Assembly (NCBI GenBank): GCA_028386065.3
Contig: JAKUCV010007332.1
Span: 42,848 to 106,847 of the forward strand
DNA from: Turnera subulata
Taxonomy: Eukaryota > Streptophyta > Magnoliopsida > Malpighiales > Passifloraceae
Direction: 5' to 3'
Length of the DNA stretch: 64,000 nt
The position numbers and the translations under genes were made by a program. Below the pieces are notes generated by a model that saw nothing but the letters and a program-made list of their open reading frames with translations, did no database searches and was not told the origin of the DNA. Shown here in pieces: positions 48,997 through 61,379 of this stretch; positions within the stretch are counted from its first letter, which is position 1, and every line of letters begins with the position of its first letter.

Positions 48997-49385
48997 AAAA
49001 ACATAGGCAGAAAGGAGGGGGCGCAGATACCATTACTGCATCATTGTGGTGGAAGGCTCGGGGCCTCCGTATCCATCCAGGTACCAAGATTTGCATCGTC
49101 TTTTTGGTTATGATTTGCATTAAGAACTGCCATCGGGAGTGGTGGCTCTCCTACATAGGATTGTTCTTCCATCATTACCGCTACTTCCCTTGGATGAGGA
49201 TGGATGGGAGGGTGAGTGGTGGGTATAGGAGGGTCAGGTGGTTTTTCAGGTGGAGAGGTATGTGATTGAGTATTAGACTGGGAAGCACCTTGAAAGATGA
49301 CCCTATGTGTTTCCTCGCCTAATACGACGGCAGAATGGCTGGGTGTGTTGGTCTATATTTTGGATTTAAAAATCTGGGTGGTGGG

Positions 49386-51014
49386 CTAAGGTTGGGCTTG
49401 AAAGAGGTTATTCTGGATAGCTTGTGTGTGGGTTGAACCGGTAGGGGCCTGAGAGGTATTGCTTGAGATTTCTCTTAGGGGGGTCCTGGAGACCTCTTTC
49501 GAGGGGTGGGCTTTGGAGTTCTTTGAAGGGGGGTTGGATTTCTTGGTAGTAGATTTAGGAACAGTGGATTTGTGGGGTTTTGGTGTAGTTGGGTTAACAG
49601 TGGTGGGCTTAGAAGAGTCTGAAATAGTCTGGGTCTGTGGATTAATGGGGTTCTCCCAGAGGCCAAAATCCATGTCTGCAAAAGCCTGAAAGCGATTGGA
49701 GGGCCCTCCGTGGGGTGGCAGCACAGGGGTTGTAGGAGCCGCCTGCCTGAACTGGAACTCCGCTTGCTGTCTCGGTGGTCGTCTGGTGCGTCGAGGGGCG
49801 TTCATCCATTCCCCTCGAGAGCCAGCTTGGACCGCCGTATGTTTGTTAGGGGGAGCAGGAGTGGTTGGTTGTTCGTGAGAAGAAGGCGTAGAGTTCGGAG
49901 CACAGTTCGGCACCACAGATGCTTCCCCTAGACTTGTCAGAGATTGGGGACAGGAGGTGTCATTATGGCCCACCTTTCCACAGGAGTAACAAATCTGGGG
50001 AAGGCCTTCGTAAACAACCTGAAGTACCTCGTTGTTGAGTATCACCGTGCCTTTGAGGGGATTATTCAGGTCTAGGCACACTGCAACTTTTGCGAACTTT
50101 CCCCGCGACGGGTTCTCGTGTTTTTTCTCCAGTTTCACCGTTGTCCTCACCAAGTTACCCATGGCTTGCAGGATCCGAGAGTGGTACTTATCCAATGGGA
50201 ATCCCATGAAGCGAACCCACGTAACCACCTTGTCTATCTTGTTAGAAGATGCTCTGAAGGATTGAGTCCATGGCTGCACGGTAAGGGCGTTGCCAAAAAT
50301 AGACCAAGGTCCTCCAAGTAGGGTGTTATAGCAGTTCTCCTTCTCCCAGAACCTAACCACAAAATAGTTGTTTTCGAGGTCAATGATTTTGAAACGCCCC
50401 TTTGGCTTCCATAGAGATCGGATTTTGTCTTGAAGAGTTTTAAAATCGATCGTTCTGCCCAATAACTTGACAACAACTGCCGTGTCCCAAGGCTTACTCA
50501 ACTGGTTGACAAAAGCATCAGAAAGCTCAATAACTTTCTCCCCATTCACTTCATTCACCAAAATATCTCTGTCTTCGTAATCAGCTTCCCCCTCCACTTC
50601 CCAAGGATCTGAATCTCCACTAGTAGTGCCCGCACTAGTAAGCATATCCTTATAGCTAGATTTAGGTTCAGACATATTTACCTCATGGGTAGGGGCAGGA
50701 GAGGAAGGAGCTTCCTCCATGGTGACCTCGTTTGGTGGAGGTTGTGCCAATTTCGCATCCATTGAGATTGTAGATGGCCTATTCTGTCGCATCTCCTCAC
50801 GAGTTCTAACCTTTTTGGAAGTCCTCTCTTTATCCCGTTATGGAGATGGAGCTTCGAAGATCTCAGCAGCCCCCTCGTGCTCCTCTTGCCTAGACAGGGA
50901 GGAAGAGTCGACCTCTGCAGCAGTTCTTGCAGACCCTCGTTCTCCAGATCTTTCAGTTGATCTAGATCAGTGTCTCACTCTCTCTCTCAAGTTACCCTTA
51001 TCATTCTCTCTCAT
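49386..51014 (-). pseudogene. LINE ORF1: DUF4283/zinc-knuckle RNA-binding protein (two stops)
   Basis: The frame likely begins MRENDKGNLRERVR at 51014. Stops at 50967-50969 (TGA) and 50838-50840 (TAA) interrupt a serine- and charge-rich N-terminus, after which 468 codons stay open from 50792. That part holds a DUF4283-type region (KPWDTAVVVKLLGRTIDFKT; RFWEKENCYNTLLGGPW), a CCHC knuckle CYSCGKVGHNDTSC and a proline/threonine-rich tail. Plant L1 ORF1 proteins bind element RNA. An alternative reading is that the protein simply starts at 50792 and the upstream match is 5' UTR, but the continuous in-frame sense argues against that. Confidence 0.85.
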
Positions 51015-51290
51015 GGTTCACAAAAAATTGATGGAAGACACACCAAAGAAAGCTTGAAAGCCAACAATAAAAAGAGCACCCAGCTAAAAAGTGAAGGAAA
51101 AAACTTATGAGGCTTACATTCTTCCGGCGTTGGGGCTCACCGGAAAAAGGAGACACGCCGAGAGACCGAGCTGTGAACGAACTCTCTTTTCCAATTTTTT
51201 TTTTTCTCTAGAGAGCTTTGCAGACTCCTCTTTAGCTATCTTAGTGTTTCTTTTTTGTGGATGATGCCTCTCTGCCCTCTTTTGGTCTTT

Positions 51291-52694
51291 AAATAGCAAG
51301 ACTTGAATAGATTTTTTTTTTTCTCTCTTTTGTCGAGAGATAGATTAAATATAAAGATAAAGTTTATTTAATTTTCAAGGTGACCTATAGTATGCGCTAT
51401 TTGGTATAAGTATGATATTTATTTATACATCAACTTGCGATTCCATTATTTACATTGCACAAAAAAAGTTGTTTAGTATTATGGTATTTTACTATGTTAC
51501 TTTTATATTCTGTATCAAAATAATTTCGTTATCTTTTTTTCTGGATTTATATTTTTCCAAAAGACCGTCTTTGGTTTCTACTTTTATGCCTAAGGCCCGG
51601 TTAACTCTGTGAAATAAACATCTAACATTTGGTAAATTGAAACTAGTCACAGATGGATTGAAATGGTGTATAAAATAATAATAGGCTTCCCATGTTTTAC
51701 ACAAATATGTATGCCTTTTGCCAAGCATTGAATCCCCCCCAAAAAATTTTAATTAATGAGCAGGGGTGAGCTCTTTTTTTTTTTAGCTGGAACAACAGTA
51801 TATTCAATAATTGATGATTTGTGTCGCATTTCAGTTATTCTTTAACAAAATGGCTCAAATTTTCGTCACCAAAATTAATTGCAAGACTAGAAAAGAAGTC
51901 TAGAACGTGTGGGTTTTCTAAGTGTGTACCGAACGTACCAGAAAAGAGGAAATGGGAATAGATGTGGACGTAGCTCCCGACTTGCCTCGCTTTGAAGCTC
52001 CATCAGCTACCTTAGCTCAACCCACATATATATGTACTACCACAAATATAATCTCCACGCGCATGCTCCGTTAATTTGTATTGCCACTGTTATAATACTA
52101 GGTATTCTTCTTCCCTACTTGTGAATATTACATGAAATTAAATATGAAAAAAGACCCTAATAATTAAGAGAAAGGATTATCGATGATTGCTTTAATTATA
52201 AAACCATATTCTTTTTTTCTTTTCCTTTTTCCTTCGTCAGAGGAATAATAGATCAATCTTCAACACTATATACACGAAGACTAACATGTCTCAAAATCCT
52301 GATGAAAAAGGAAATTTGGGAATTAAAGAATGTAGAATAGAAGGGAGAGGAATTAAAAAGGTGGGGGAATAAAAAGTAAGGGAGAGTAAGTGAGGGGAGG
52401 AGAGAAAACACAAGTCACAACTCACTTGTTTTGATAAACTAAGAAGGAGTATGGGGATTAATATTCTTTTTTTTTTTTTTTGCTTGTTTGGTTAGAGAAT
52501 GAAAAGGCAAATATAGAGAATATGAGGTTTAAATTGAAAAATCAAGACCTTAATTTCATTCTTTGTGGTCTTGGTGAGGAGACATTTTGAAGATAATGAA
52601 AAAAGAAATAAATGTAAAAAATTAACTTCCATTCCCCTCCCCTCCCAATTAATTAAACTGGTTTTCTTTTATCAGAAGGGGGGGACTTTATTGC
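51291..52694. other. AT-rich intergenic stretch with poly-T and GA-rich tracts
   Basis: No gene was supported. A 15-base T run (about 52465) and GA-rich sequence (52320-52430) facing CT-rich sequence at 52625-52650 suggest decayed foldback MITE or retroposon ends, but no borders could be fixed. Confidence 0.4.
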
Positions 52695-53041
52695 TTAAAC
52701 AGTAGCAAGTCTGGGGACCGAAGCCCCGATTACATCAGAAGACAACAAATCTCCTAACCCGTCCGGCGGGTGAACAAAGTGTGAAACACCTAAAGGAAAC
52801 TTAAAAGCCAGTCTTGCCATCCAATCCGCACAGGAATTAGCCTCTCGGAAAATATGACGAAGCCTCCCTTGCCATTGACGATGCAACAAGGACTGCACAG
52901 CACGAAAAAGACCAGCATGACGCCTATTACGAACCTCCTGGAGACGCAAGGTGTTGATAATCTGTGTGGCATCAACCTCAACTTCAACGCATCTAAAACC
53001 CATGTCCCACACACGAGTTAAGCCCACAAAAATTTTTTCTA
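52695..53041 (-). pseudogene. RNase H domain remnant of a second LINE
   Basis: The minus strand reads IFVGLTRVWDMGFRCVEVEV, then DATQIINTL, HIFREANSCADWMARLAF and PPDGLGDLL, and stops at 52695. This is the RVT_3 (plant RNase H-like) C-terminus of L1-type ORF2, retaining the EVDA and ADWMA features. Upstream of about 53041 the open frame continues into unrelated GA-rich MITE-like sequence, so the 153-codon open frame is a junction product. No RT is adjacent. Confidence 0.75.
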
Positions 53042-53156
53042 AATAAAGTGAAAATTTTAATTCCACTCCATTCTCCATCATTCCTTTTCCTTCCCTACCA
53101 TTCAGATCCAAACAAAATGTAAAATGCCTAGTGCGCGTTATGTATCTCTCACACAA

Positions 53157-53653
53157 TCCATTGATCCAGTCAATCTTGTCGAGCGCAACTTATCATATGA
53201 CTGCATTTCCATAGAAAAAGAACCATGTGCATCGACATAAGAGATATACATTTCTGGGAAGCAAGTGCAATAGTAATTTCTTAACAACATATAATATATC
53301 CAACCAGTTTACTGTGATTTTTAACTAAACCTCCATATTTCCTGCCTGCACTAGAGCAGGTTAGGTTGAGAAAAAATGAGGACAACAATATTTGGCTCGA
53401 CCTGCTATTTTCTCTCTATCTTATTGTTTTTTAAATATGTAATCATGTCTGTCCCTATTTCTGTTCAGATTCAACCTCTCCACTTTCAAAAAAAAATATA
53501 CCATTCAAACTCTTCATCTCTATTTTATGTTAATTATCCTTTTCCTTCCAGTATTCATAATATATAATTTAACCAAATTTGGACCTCTATAATATACTTC
53601 AAACGCTTTAATTTTGTCTCATTATCTACCTACATGTTCTATTTGGGTGAAAT
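53157..53653. other. Intergenic stretch
   Basis: AT-rich, with no recognised gene or repeat. It ends in the probable target flank GAAAT of the next element. Confidence 0.45.
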
Positions 53654-56600
53654 TGAAACGCCGCGACCCGTATTTACCGTACACAGTAAACACGTGCAGG
53701 AACTGAAACGACTCGATCAAATAAAGCCCAGCATACAGTGTATACAATAGAAAACTGGCTCAACAGCCCAAAATATAAACCTCATAAATCTGGCCCTTCA
53801 GCCCAACAACAAAACATCACATCCGGCCCAAGGCCCAATAATAACAATAAACAGCACAGTAGAAGACTTAATAACTCACAAAGACACTGTATGCGACACT
53901 GATACAAACTATGGATCCGAGACCTGTCCAAGGGATAACGTCGCAGCCTGTCTGGTATGCATCAAACTTGTACCACAAATAACTCATCCTACGGGATGAA
54001 AGCCCGCAGGTGAGGGGTGAGTCCGAAGTGCTCACCAACCAAGGATAAACAGAGATGTGCAGGCAACTATAATACTTCAAAGAAGAGATACAGACAATAG
54101 TCACAACCATACCAAAGACAATACCATACAAGACAGACCAAACTCAAAGACTCGACCCAAACGTACCAAGGACTTTATTATTATTCCAATTTTATCTTTC
54201 TGGCCCCGTCACGGATAAGCTAAGGTCGTACCAGGCTATCAACCTGTTTATGGTGCCAGATCAAAAAGAACCCGGGATCAACATCCCAATATCAAATCTC
54301 AGGGATCAACATCCCAATAACAATCTCAAGGATCAACATCCCAATCACAATCTCAGAGATCAACATCCCAATCACAATCTCAGAGATCAACATCCCAATA
54401 ACAATCTCAGGGATCAACATCCCAATCAGACCGGCATCAACATGCCCATCACAAGTAACCCAGATCATGGCCACCACAAAACAGTCTCAAACCATCCGGT
54501 CGTACCTCTACCTACCACATGACAATAAAATTACCATCTCAAATCAACTTTCAATTCCCATTTTTCCTTTTTCTCAATTATCCATATCACAGTTTATTCC
54601 AGTTTTCCAACTTCCTATTAACTCAAGTTATACAATATACCAAACCATCAACAGTTTCATAGTATCAATTACTCACAATCCAACATCAATCACAACACAG
54701 TATCCAAGAAACCAATAACAGTCAACACAGCAGTTCAATCAAGCAGGACAATATCAGCGAATCACACTCAGAACCAACATTAACAATCCATATCATCAAG
54801 TATCCAACAATAATATATATCATCACAATTTCCAATATTCATTTTCTCAAGTTATTCAACTTTCCATTATCACAAGTTAATCTGCAGACCCAACCAATCA
54901 ACAATCTCATAACACCAATTATTCACAATTAATAGTTCAATAATTATCCACAATATCCACAAGACCAACAACACAGTCCAACAACAGCAACAACAATAAC
55001 CATAGCAATCAAATAACTAACAATGATCATCTCAGCAGTTCAATCAAATAACAAATCACACACAGTATTACAGGCACATATCAAGAGTTATCCATCCTCA
55101 CCTTAGCCGATTACTCAACTCTGAAGATAATGACTGGTCCAAAGCCGGCTCCTCGGGAAACTGCCCGATATCAAACCTATACAACAAAACAACATGCTCA
55201 CATAAATGCACATAATCGGTATGCTATGATGCCATAGATTGTAAATTTAACCCCCCTTGGTTATACGTCGTCATCTCCATAAAATTATTATACTTGCCAA
55301 AATATAATTACCAAATATTATTATTTTTTTCAAAAAGGTATTATTATATATACTTAGTGAAATATTCCCCAGAATATACAATACCATATTTATTTCCAAA
55401 ATATTTTCATAGTATGTATAACCCTCTTCTAGAATTATTTTCTCCTATAATAATTTTTCAAAGGAAAATCATGTTATAATTACATTTTCTCAAAATAATG
55501 TTAATGATATCATTTTATTTTCTTCCAGGAAAACATATTCATATACTTCATATATATATATATTTACCAAAATACTATAACTCATTCTTTCCATATTATT
55601 ATTAAAATAACCATAATATAATTACCTTAATTCCAAAATTAGTCATATCCCATATATATATTACCGTTTGTATCCATAGTATATATATAATATCGTTTAA
55701 ATCATTAACCATCCTCATCATATTATGGCTTGCATATGACCTTGACCATTTAATTATTCTTCGACTTAAAATAGTCAAATCATCAATTCCAAAAACTGTT
55801 AGTAAAGTTATCAGTCATACAAATTGATTTATTCATCAAATTAGTAATCCACAATAGAATTATTAATTGTATTATTAACGGTATTGACTAATTGGTGTTA
55901 ATATTATTCTGGGAGCATAATTCAAATCCTAATCATGGTTCCAAATCTAAGAAATCATTATCCATTTAGTCTTAATATCACTTACCCAGATTTTTTTAGC
56001 TAATTAAACCATTAAACTTACCAAAATCCAAGTTAATTATTCAATCCAAATTTTAGTAGCCTAGAACAATTTCCAGGTCCAAAGGTTGGGTCCAAACGTT
56101 TCAGCCCATAGACCAACCAAGACCATCAGCCATTGCCCAGTAATTAACAGCCCATCTCATCAGAGTTAACTCACCATTGACTCGGTGAAGTCTAAATCGG
56201 CAACACCCGAGCAAGGTTGAGGACGACTCGGCCGACGGCACGGCGGAACGAGAGCGGGCTGCGGTGCAAGGAAAAGGAGACGAAGGCGGCGAGGTGCCGA
56301 GGTGCTGGTGCTGGGGGCTGCAGATCGAGACGGCTGGCTGCTGTCGGTGGTGGTCCGCCCTTGGTCGTCAACTGCCGTGGAGGTGGAGGCGCCTTGATGT
56401 GCCGCGAGGAGGAGCAGCGACGGCAGCGCGGTGTTGGTCGCGGGTCGACGACGCCTGGAAGGAAGGAAGAAGGAGGAGCTGGATGGTGGTGGGTGTCGGG
56501 TTCCGAGTGTGGCTCCGGCGGCGCTGCTGCAAGGAGAAGGGAAAGAGGAGGCCTTCGGGTCGGTGGTGTGGCAGTGGAGTTGTGGTCTCTGGCCAGCGCG

Positions 56601-57426
56601 GGGAGGAGAAGAGAGGAGCACGGCGGCAGGCGGCCCGAGCTCAGTTCTCTGGTGGTGTCTCGGGTGGCGGTCGTGCACGCGAACGGGAGGAGGAAAAGAG
56701 GGAGGAAAGGCAGGTGGGGCTTCGCGGCAGCGGCTGCGTCGCTTGCAGCGACGAAAAGACCGGGGAGGTGTGTGTCGCGGTGGTGGGCGGCTGACGCGAA
56801 GAGGATGGCGTCGTGGCGGTCATGTGGAGGAAGATGGTGGCGCAATGTGAGGCTTGTAGGTGGTGGTCTCGACGATGGCAGCGGCGGCGAAGGGTGGTGG
56901 AACGTGGGGGTGGTCGGCGGCGTGAAGTGTGTCGGGTGGTGTGTTGTGTTGTTCTTTATTTTATTTTTTTTTCTTTTTCTAGTTTGAGAGTGAAGGATGG
57001 GTGCAAGATTTTTGCAGGAAGAAGAGGTAGGTGGCTATGGGTTAGCAGTGGTGATGGTGGAAGTTCACGAGCATCACAAGCCACTCATAGGCTTAACAGG
57101 AGGAGGCCATCACGAGCAGCACAGGTAGGCGACTGATAAACCCAATCATGTAGGTAAGCCGTGTACCGTCCGGACCAGAAAAAAACTGACACCCCCCTTA
57201 GTTATTTTTCGGTGTGATTTTTCTGAAAATTCTGGGACCCAAAAAATGCCAACTTAGGTCCGTAAAATCCACGGGAAAATCCCGAGCGCGGGAAAAGCCT
57301 CGGTTTCGAAAAACGACGCTCGATTTACCTTGAATTAATTACCCAAGATTAATTCATTCGGTAAATCACTGTAAAAAGACTTTTACAGTCCCTGTAAAAA
57401 TCCAAATTTTTACCCGGGCTGTTACA
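53654..57426 (-). mobile_element. Solo-LTR-like element, copy 1 (3.8 kb)
   Basis: The plus strand starts TGAAACGCCGCGACCCGTAT and ends ACCCGGGCTGTTACA. Near-matching flanks GAAAT and GACAT differ at one base. The same termini bound the element at 57610-60475. Shared inner blocks are AGCCCGCAGGTGAGGGGTGA (53998/57932), CCGATTACTCAACTCTGAAG (55106/58664) and the terminal 250 bp with TTACCTTGAATTAATTACCC. By analogy with copy 2, transcription should run on the minus strand from near 57000. No gag, pol, primer site or second LTR is found, so I call it a solo LTR with a very long leader. The GC-rich part 56170-56920 is LTR sequence, not a gene. Confidence 0.7.
54274..54446. repeat. Array of GGGAT-CAAC-ATCCC mini-hairpins, period 27-28 bp
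   Basis: Seven units lie at about 54274, 54302, 54329, 54357, 54385, 54412 and 54433. Most read GGGATCAACATCCC or single-change forms such as GAGATCAACATCCC, with AATCACAATCTCA-like spacers. The last unit reads GGCATCAACATGCC, where both stem arms have changed in a matching way. Confidence 0.85.
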
Positions 57427-57609
57427 GACATATGCACATTGAATCGGATTGAATTTTATCATCTCAATATAGCGGAAATTAAAATGGAGAAGGATACATT
57501 CATATTCATATAAAGGAACCTGTTAGCATCTCCATGAGATCCATAATTTGTGGATTCGGATGCTGTTAGTTTCTTAAACATAGCCTGTCAAGATATCGAA
57601 TATATATAT
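57427..57609. other. Spacer between two LTR copies
   Basis: This 183-bp stretch has no primer-binding site or coding sequence. Its right end holds one arm (57582-57596) of an inverted repeat whose other arm is at 60477-60491, beyond the second LTR. Confidence 0.5.
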
Positions 57610-58189
57610 TGAAACGCCCCGACCCGTATTTACCGTACACAGTAAACACGTGTCGGAACTGTGACGACCCAATCAAACAAGGCCCAGCATACAGTGTATA
57701 CAACAGAAACTTGGGCTTAACAGCCCAAAAATAATAACGTCAATAACAACATAATCGGCCCAATGGCCCAACAATAACAAAATAATGCACAACGGAAGAC
57801 TTAATAACTCACAAAACACTGTATGCGACACAGATGCAAACTATGGATCCAAGTCCTGTCCAAGGGATAACGCCGCAGCCTGTCTGGTATGCATCAAACC
57901 TGTACCACAAATAATCCATCATACGGGATGAAAGCCCGCAGGTGAGGGGTGAGTCCGAAGTGCTCACCGACAAAGGATAGACAATCGATATGCAACACAG
58001 TAATTACTCAAGTCGAAAACAAGTAAAAACCGCCAAATCAAAAGACTCGACCCAAAATCGGTCCAAGACCAAAAGACTCAAATAAAGTCCAATTCTCCAA
58101 TTTTATCTTTCCGGGCCTCGTCACGGATAAGCTAGAGGTCAGACCTGGTTATCAACACATTCCGGGTGCCAGACCAAATCCAGAGAACC

Positions 58190-58580
58190 CAGGGATCGAC
58201 ATCCCACAAATACGAACCCAAGGATAGACATCCCAAAAAATAATCACGGGATAGACATCCCAAGCATAGACATGCTTATCACAAGTAACCCAGGTCACGG
58301 CCACCACAAAATAGTCTTAAACCATCGAGTCGTACCACTACTTACCACGTGACAATTATATTACCATCATCAAAATCAAATCACAGGGATCAACATCCCT
58401 AACCAGAATACCGGGATAGACATCCCTATCCAAAATCAAGGATCGACATCCTGATCACAATTTATTATTAATTCCGTTATACTTATACCAAAAGACTCAA
58501 AGATAAACGTCCAAAAACCAATCACAATACTAGGATAAACATCCCGACAACAATCAAGACAATGGGATAAACATCCCGAA
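58190..58580. repeat. Run of GGAT-loop-ATCC mini-hairpins in LTR copy 2
   Basis: At least nine irregularly spaced units are of the type GGGATCGACATCCC, GGGATAGACATCCC or GGGATAAACATCCC. One variant, AAGCATAGACATGCTT (58262-58277), keeps pairing over six base pairs with changed arms. Confidence 0.8.
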
Positions 58581-59521
58581 CCAAACCACAGCAAATGCAA
58601 CAACCATCAAACACAACAACCGAGTAATATAGGCACATAATGAAGGAAATCCATCCTCACCTTGGCCGATTACTCAACTCTGAAGACAATGTCCGGTCCC
58701 AAGCCGGCTCCTCGGGAAACTGCCCGATATCCGAACCTATACCACAAAACAATATACACTCACATAAATGCACATAATCAGCATCCTATGATGCCAAAAC
58801 TGCGAAATATCCCATCCCGGTTCATATTCTTTATTATCATCTTTTACCATAATTATCCCTATTTCCGAAAATATATCGTATGCATATAAGGTTACAAAAA
58901 TATATTTCCAAAACTATTAAATCAAAACATTTTCATAAAATAATATACTTTTTCCAAAATTATAATTGCCATAATTTTTTCTGGAAATTATGACATATGT
59001 ATATATATATTTTCTAAAATATTACATTTTTTAATAAAACTATTTATCATAATATAATTACCAAATATTATTATTTGTCAAAAAAATATATATATTAATC
59101 ATATGCTGTATAGGTTATTTCGCAAAAAATATATAATCATAAAAACTTACTCTAAAAATAAATACAATTTAATATATATACATTTTTATTTTCTAAGACA
59201 AAATACTTTTTCAACAATTATAATTCAACATAATTATATATATTTCAGAAATATACCTATATATATTTTCCAAGAATAATAACATATACATATTGTATTC
59301 CAGAGAAATAATAACATATGATTAAAATTTCCAGAAATATTTTCAAGGTATATATATATTTTTCAAACTAACCATAATAACAATTTACAAACAAAACATA
59401 ATTATCTTAATTTTCAAGAATCAAAGTATACATATTTTCTAAAACCCAAACCCATAACATTACGTATAATTTTCCAAAATAATATTTACCCTTTTTTTCC
59501 AGAAATTATTTAGCAGAAATT

Positions 59522-59523
<2 letters not shown>

Positions 59524-59566
<43 letters not shown>
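59524..59566. repeat. (TA)n microsatellite
   Basis: A pure TA dinucleotide run of about 42 bases within the AT-rich part of LTR copy 2. Confidence 0.9.
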
Positions 59567-59569
<3 letters not shown>

Positions 59570-60157
59570 TTTTAAAGAAACAAAGAATCCGGATTGCAAC
59601 CCAGGGAGGGCGCGACCCGCCCAGAAGAATCGGGTTGCTCACCTAGATGACGGCGGCGGCGCGACTGACACGAAAGGAAGGAGGCCGCGAGGAAGGCGAG
59701 CTCGAGGCGACTCCAAGGGCGGCGTAAAGGCGGCGCGGCGACGGCAGGAGCGGTTGCAGGCGCGGAGGAAGACGGATCCGCGGGTTTCGCCGGGGGTCAA
59801 CGGCGCGTCATGGCGGCTCCGGCGATGGAAGACGACGGGGGCGACGGGGTTCAGGTTGCGACGGCACAGGGAAGGCCATGGTGTGAGCGGTGCGGCGAAC
59901 GGCGGCGCGGAGGCGTTCGGCGTGAACAGTAACCGGGGAGGAAACGGGTTGACGACATTGTTCACTCTAATTTTTTTCTTTTTCTTTCTTCTTTTTTTTC
60001 ATTTTTTTTCCTCCCTCTCTCTGTTTTTGTTTTTTTTTGTTTTTTTTTCTTCTCTTCTCTTTTTTTTTTCTCTTTTTTTTTTCCTTCCTCTCTTTTTTTC
60101 TTTTCCTCTCTTTTTTTTTCTTTTTCTCTCCTCTTCCTCTTCTCCTGCTTTCTTCTT

Positions 60158-60166
60158 CTTTTTATA
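60158..60166 (-). promoter_or_regulatory. TATA box of LTR copy 2
   Basis: On the minus strand TATAAAAAG is followed by a purine-rich leader of about 190 bases. It stands about 310 bp from the LTR start, a sensible U3/R boundary. The inference is from position and motif only. Confidence 0.5.
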
Positions 60167-60475
60167 GACGTGAAAACGCTGTGCATCATGTGAATCCTGC
60201 ATTATTAAGCGAGTCCGGTCCGGACCAGAAAATAACTGATACCCCCTTAGTTATTTTCCGGTGTGATTTTTCCGAGAATTCCGAAACCCGAAAAATACCA
60301 ACTTAGGTCCGAAAAATCTACGGAAAAATCACGAGCACGGGAAAACCCTCGGTTACGAAAAACGACGCTCGATTTACCTTGAATTAATTACCCAAGATTA
60401 ATTCAACAGTAAATCACAGTAAAAAGACTTTTACAGTCCCGGCAAAAATCCAAAATTTTTACCCGGGCTGTTACA

Positions 60476-61379
60476 TATATCTTGACAGGCTAAACAATAA
60501 TTCGAGAATTTCTTTAGGAATTTCACCTCTAATAACACTGATCACAGGATTCCTTAGAATTAAATCTGTAGCAGTCATGGCAATTTTTCCATACTCATTT
60601 TTTCCTCTTATATTTTGTTGTCCACTTGGAAACATTGAGGGCTAAAAAGCTAGAAAATTTAGGAGACATATGCTGATATTAGAGCAAGACAATATATTCT
60701 TGGATTTCATTTAATAAATCCAATATCTGGTTAAATATTTTTAATGCGATTGTGAAAATTTTCATAATCAAGAGATCAAGGTTTTAGATTTTTGCTTCTT
60801 GGTGGTTTGTGCAAGTCTTCAAGCTTCCACTTAATTCACAAGGATAAACAAATATTCACTGTATGGAATTGTTAATGACATTCGAAGGATTAATCTCCAA
60901 CAATTTACTTTTAGTCTATGCTTATTTAAAAAAAAAAATATTAGGAGCATAAAAAAGAAAAGAAAAATTCTAACTACGTTCAACTAAATCAATAAAAGGA
61001 AAGAACAACTAATGAGCATTATATTTTCTTTAAATTTTCTATCAATAAATTTTTAGGGAGATAGTTATCATATATAAAATTTCTCCCCACATGTTTTTTT
61101 TTCTTTGCTTAAAAATGATTGCATATATTCCACCAAAAAAAAGTAATTCCGCCAAAAAAAAATTGCTTATACATGCATAGATTTTGTATAATTAATATAC
61201 GAAGTAAAGGTATATCGCAGCAATAGTACAAATGAATGCATTAGCATAAAAAAAAAAAAGAAAATGAATGCATATAAATCGAACAATACTAACATCTAGT
61301 ACAAATCGCACTTGAAAATTTAGTACTCACAAAAATTTCTTTAATTAAGATGGTGAGGAGTGTAAGTTTCCCTAAGCTA
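60476..61379. other. AT-rich intergenic stretch
   Basis: No gene, RNA or bounded repeat was recognised. Several poly-A runs (about 60930, 61135, 61250) are present without target duplications that I can match. Confidence 0.45.

Larger units (their letters stand above)
44846..51271 (-). mobile_element. Full-length L1-type LINE with 19-bp target duplication
   Basis: The direct repeat CTGCCCTCTTTTGGTCTTT stands at 44827-44845 and 51272-51290. Next to the left copy a T run (44846-44853) is the poly(A) tail of a minus-strand element, so the insertion is 5'-complete and target-primed. It is 6.4 kb, with a 5' UTR (51015-51271), ORF1, a 389-bp gap, then ORF2 (endonuclease, reverse transcriptase, zf-RVT, RNase H) and a short 3' UTR. 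Both ORFs are broken, mainly by point stop codons. Confidence 0.93.
57610..60475 (-). mobile_element. Solo-LTR-like element, copy 2 (2.9 kb)
   Basis: The element has the same termini as the one at 53654 (plus-strand TGAAACGCCCCGACCCG to GGGCTGTTACA) and an exact 5-bp duplication TATAT at 57605-57609 and 60476-60480. On the minus strand the order is a short U3 (about 300 bp), a TATA box, a purine-rich leader, a GC-rich segment (59580-59950), a long AT-rich part, the mini-hairpin run and a terminal ACGGGTCGGGGCGTTTCA. No internal retroviral genes are seen. Confidence 0.75.

Noticed and set aside
54274..54446. CRISPR-like regularly spaced repeat
   Set aside because: Spacers are near-identical, units are 14-base hairpins, and the context is a plant LTR; there are no cas genes and the genome is nuclear eukaryotic.
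56192..56987. Overlapping 217-aa (minus) and 256-aa (plus) open frames
   Set aside because: Both arise from GC-rich low-complexity DNA inside solo-LTR copy 1; residues are mostly Arg/Gly or Pro/Ser/Ala, the frames overlap on opposite strands, and nothing resembles a domain.
59962..60202. Lys/Glu-rich open frames and a Phe/Ser-rich 137-aa frame at 59754-60167
   Set aside because: These are translations of the purine/pyrimidine-rich leader tract of LTR copy 2.
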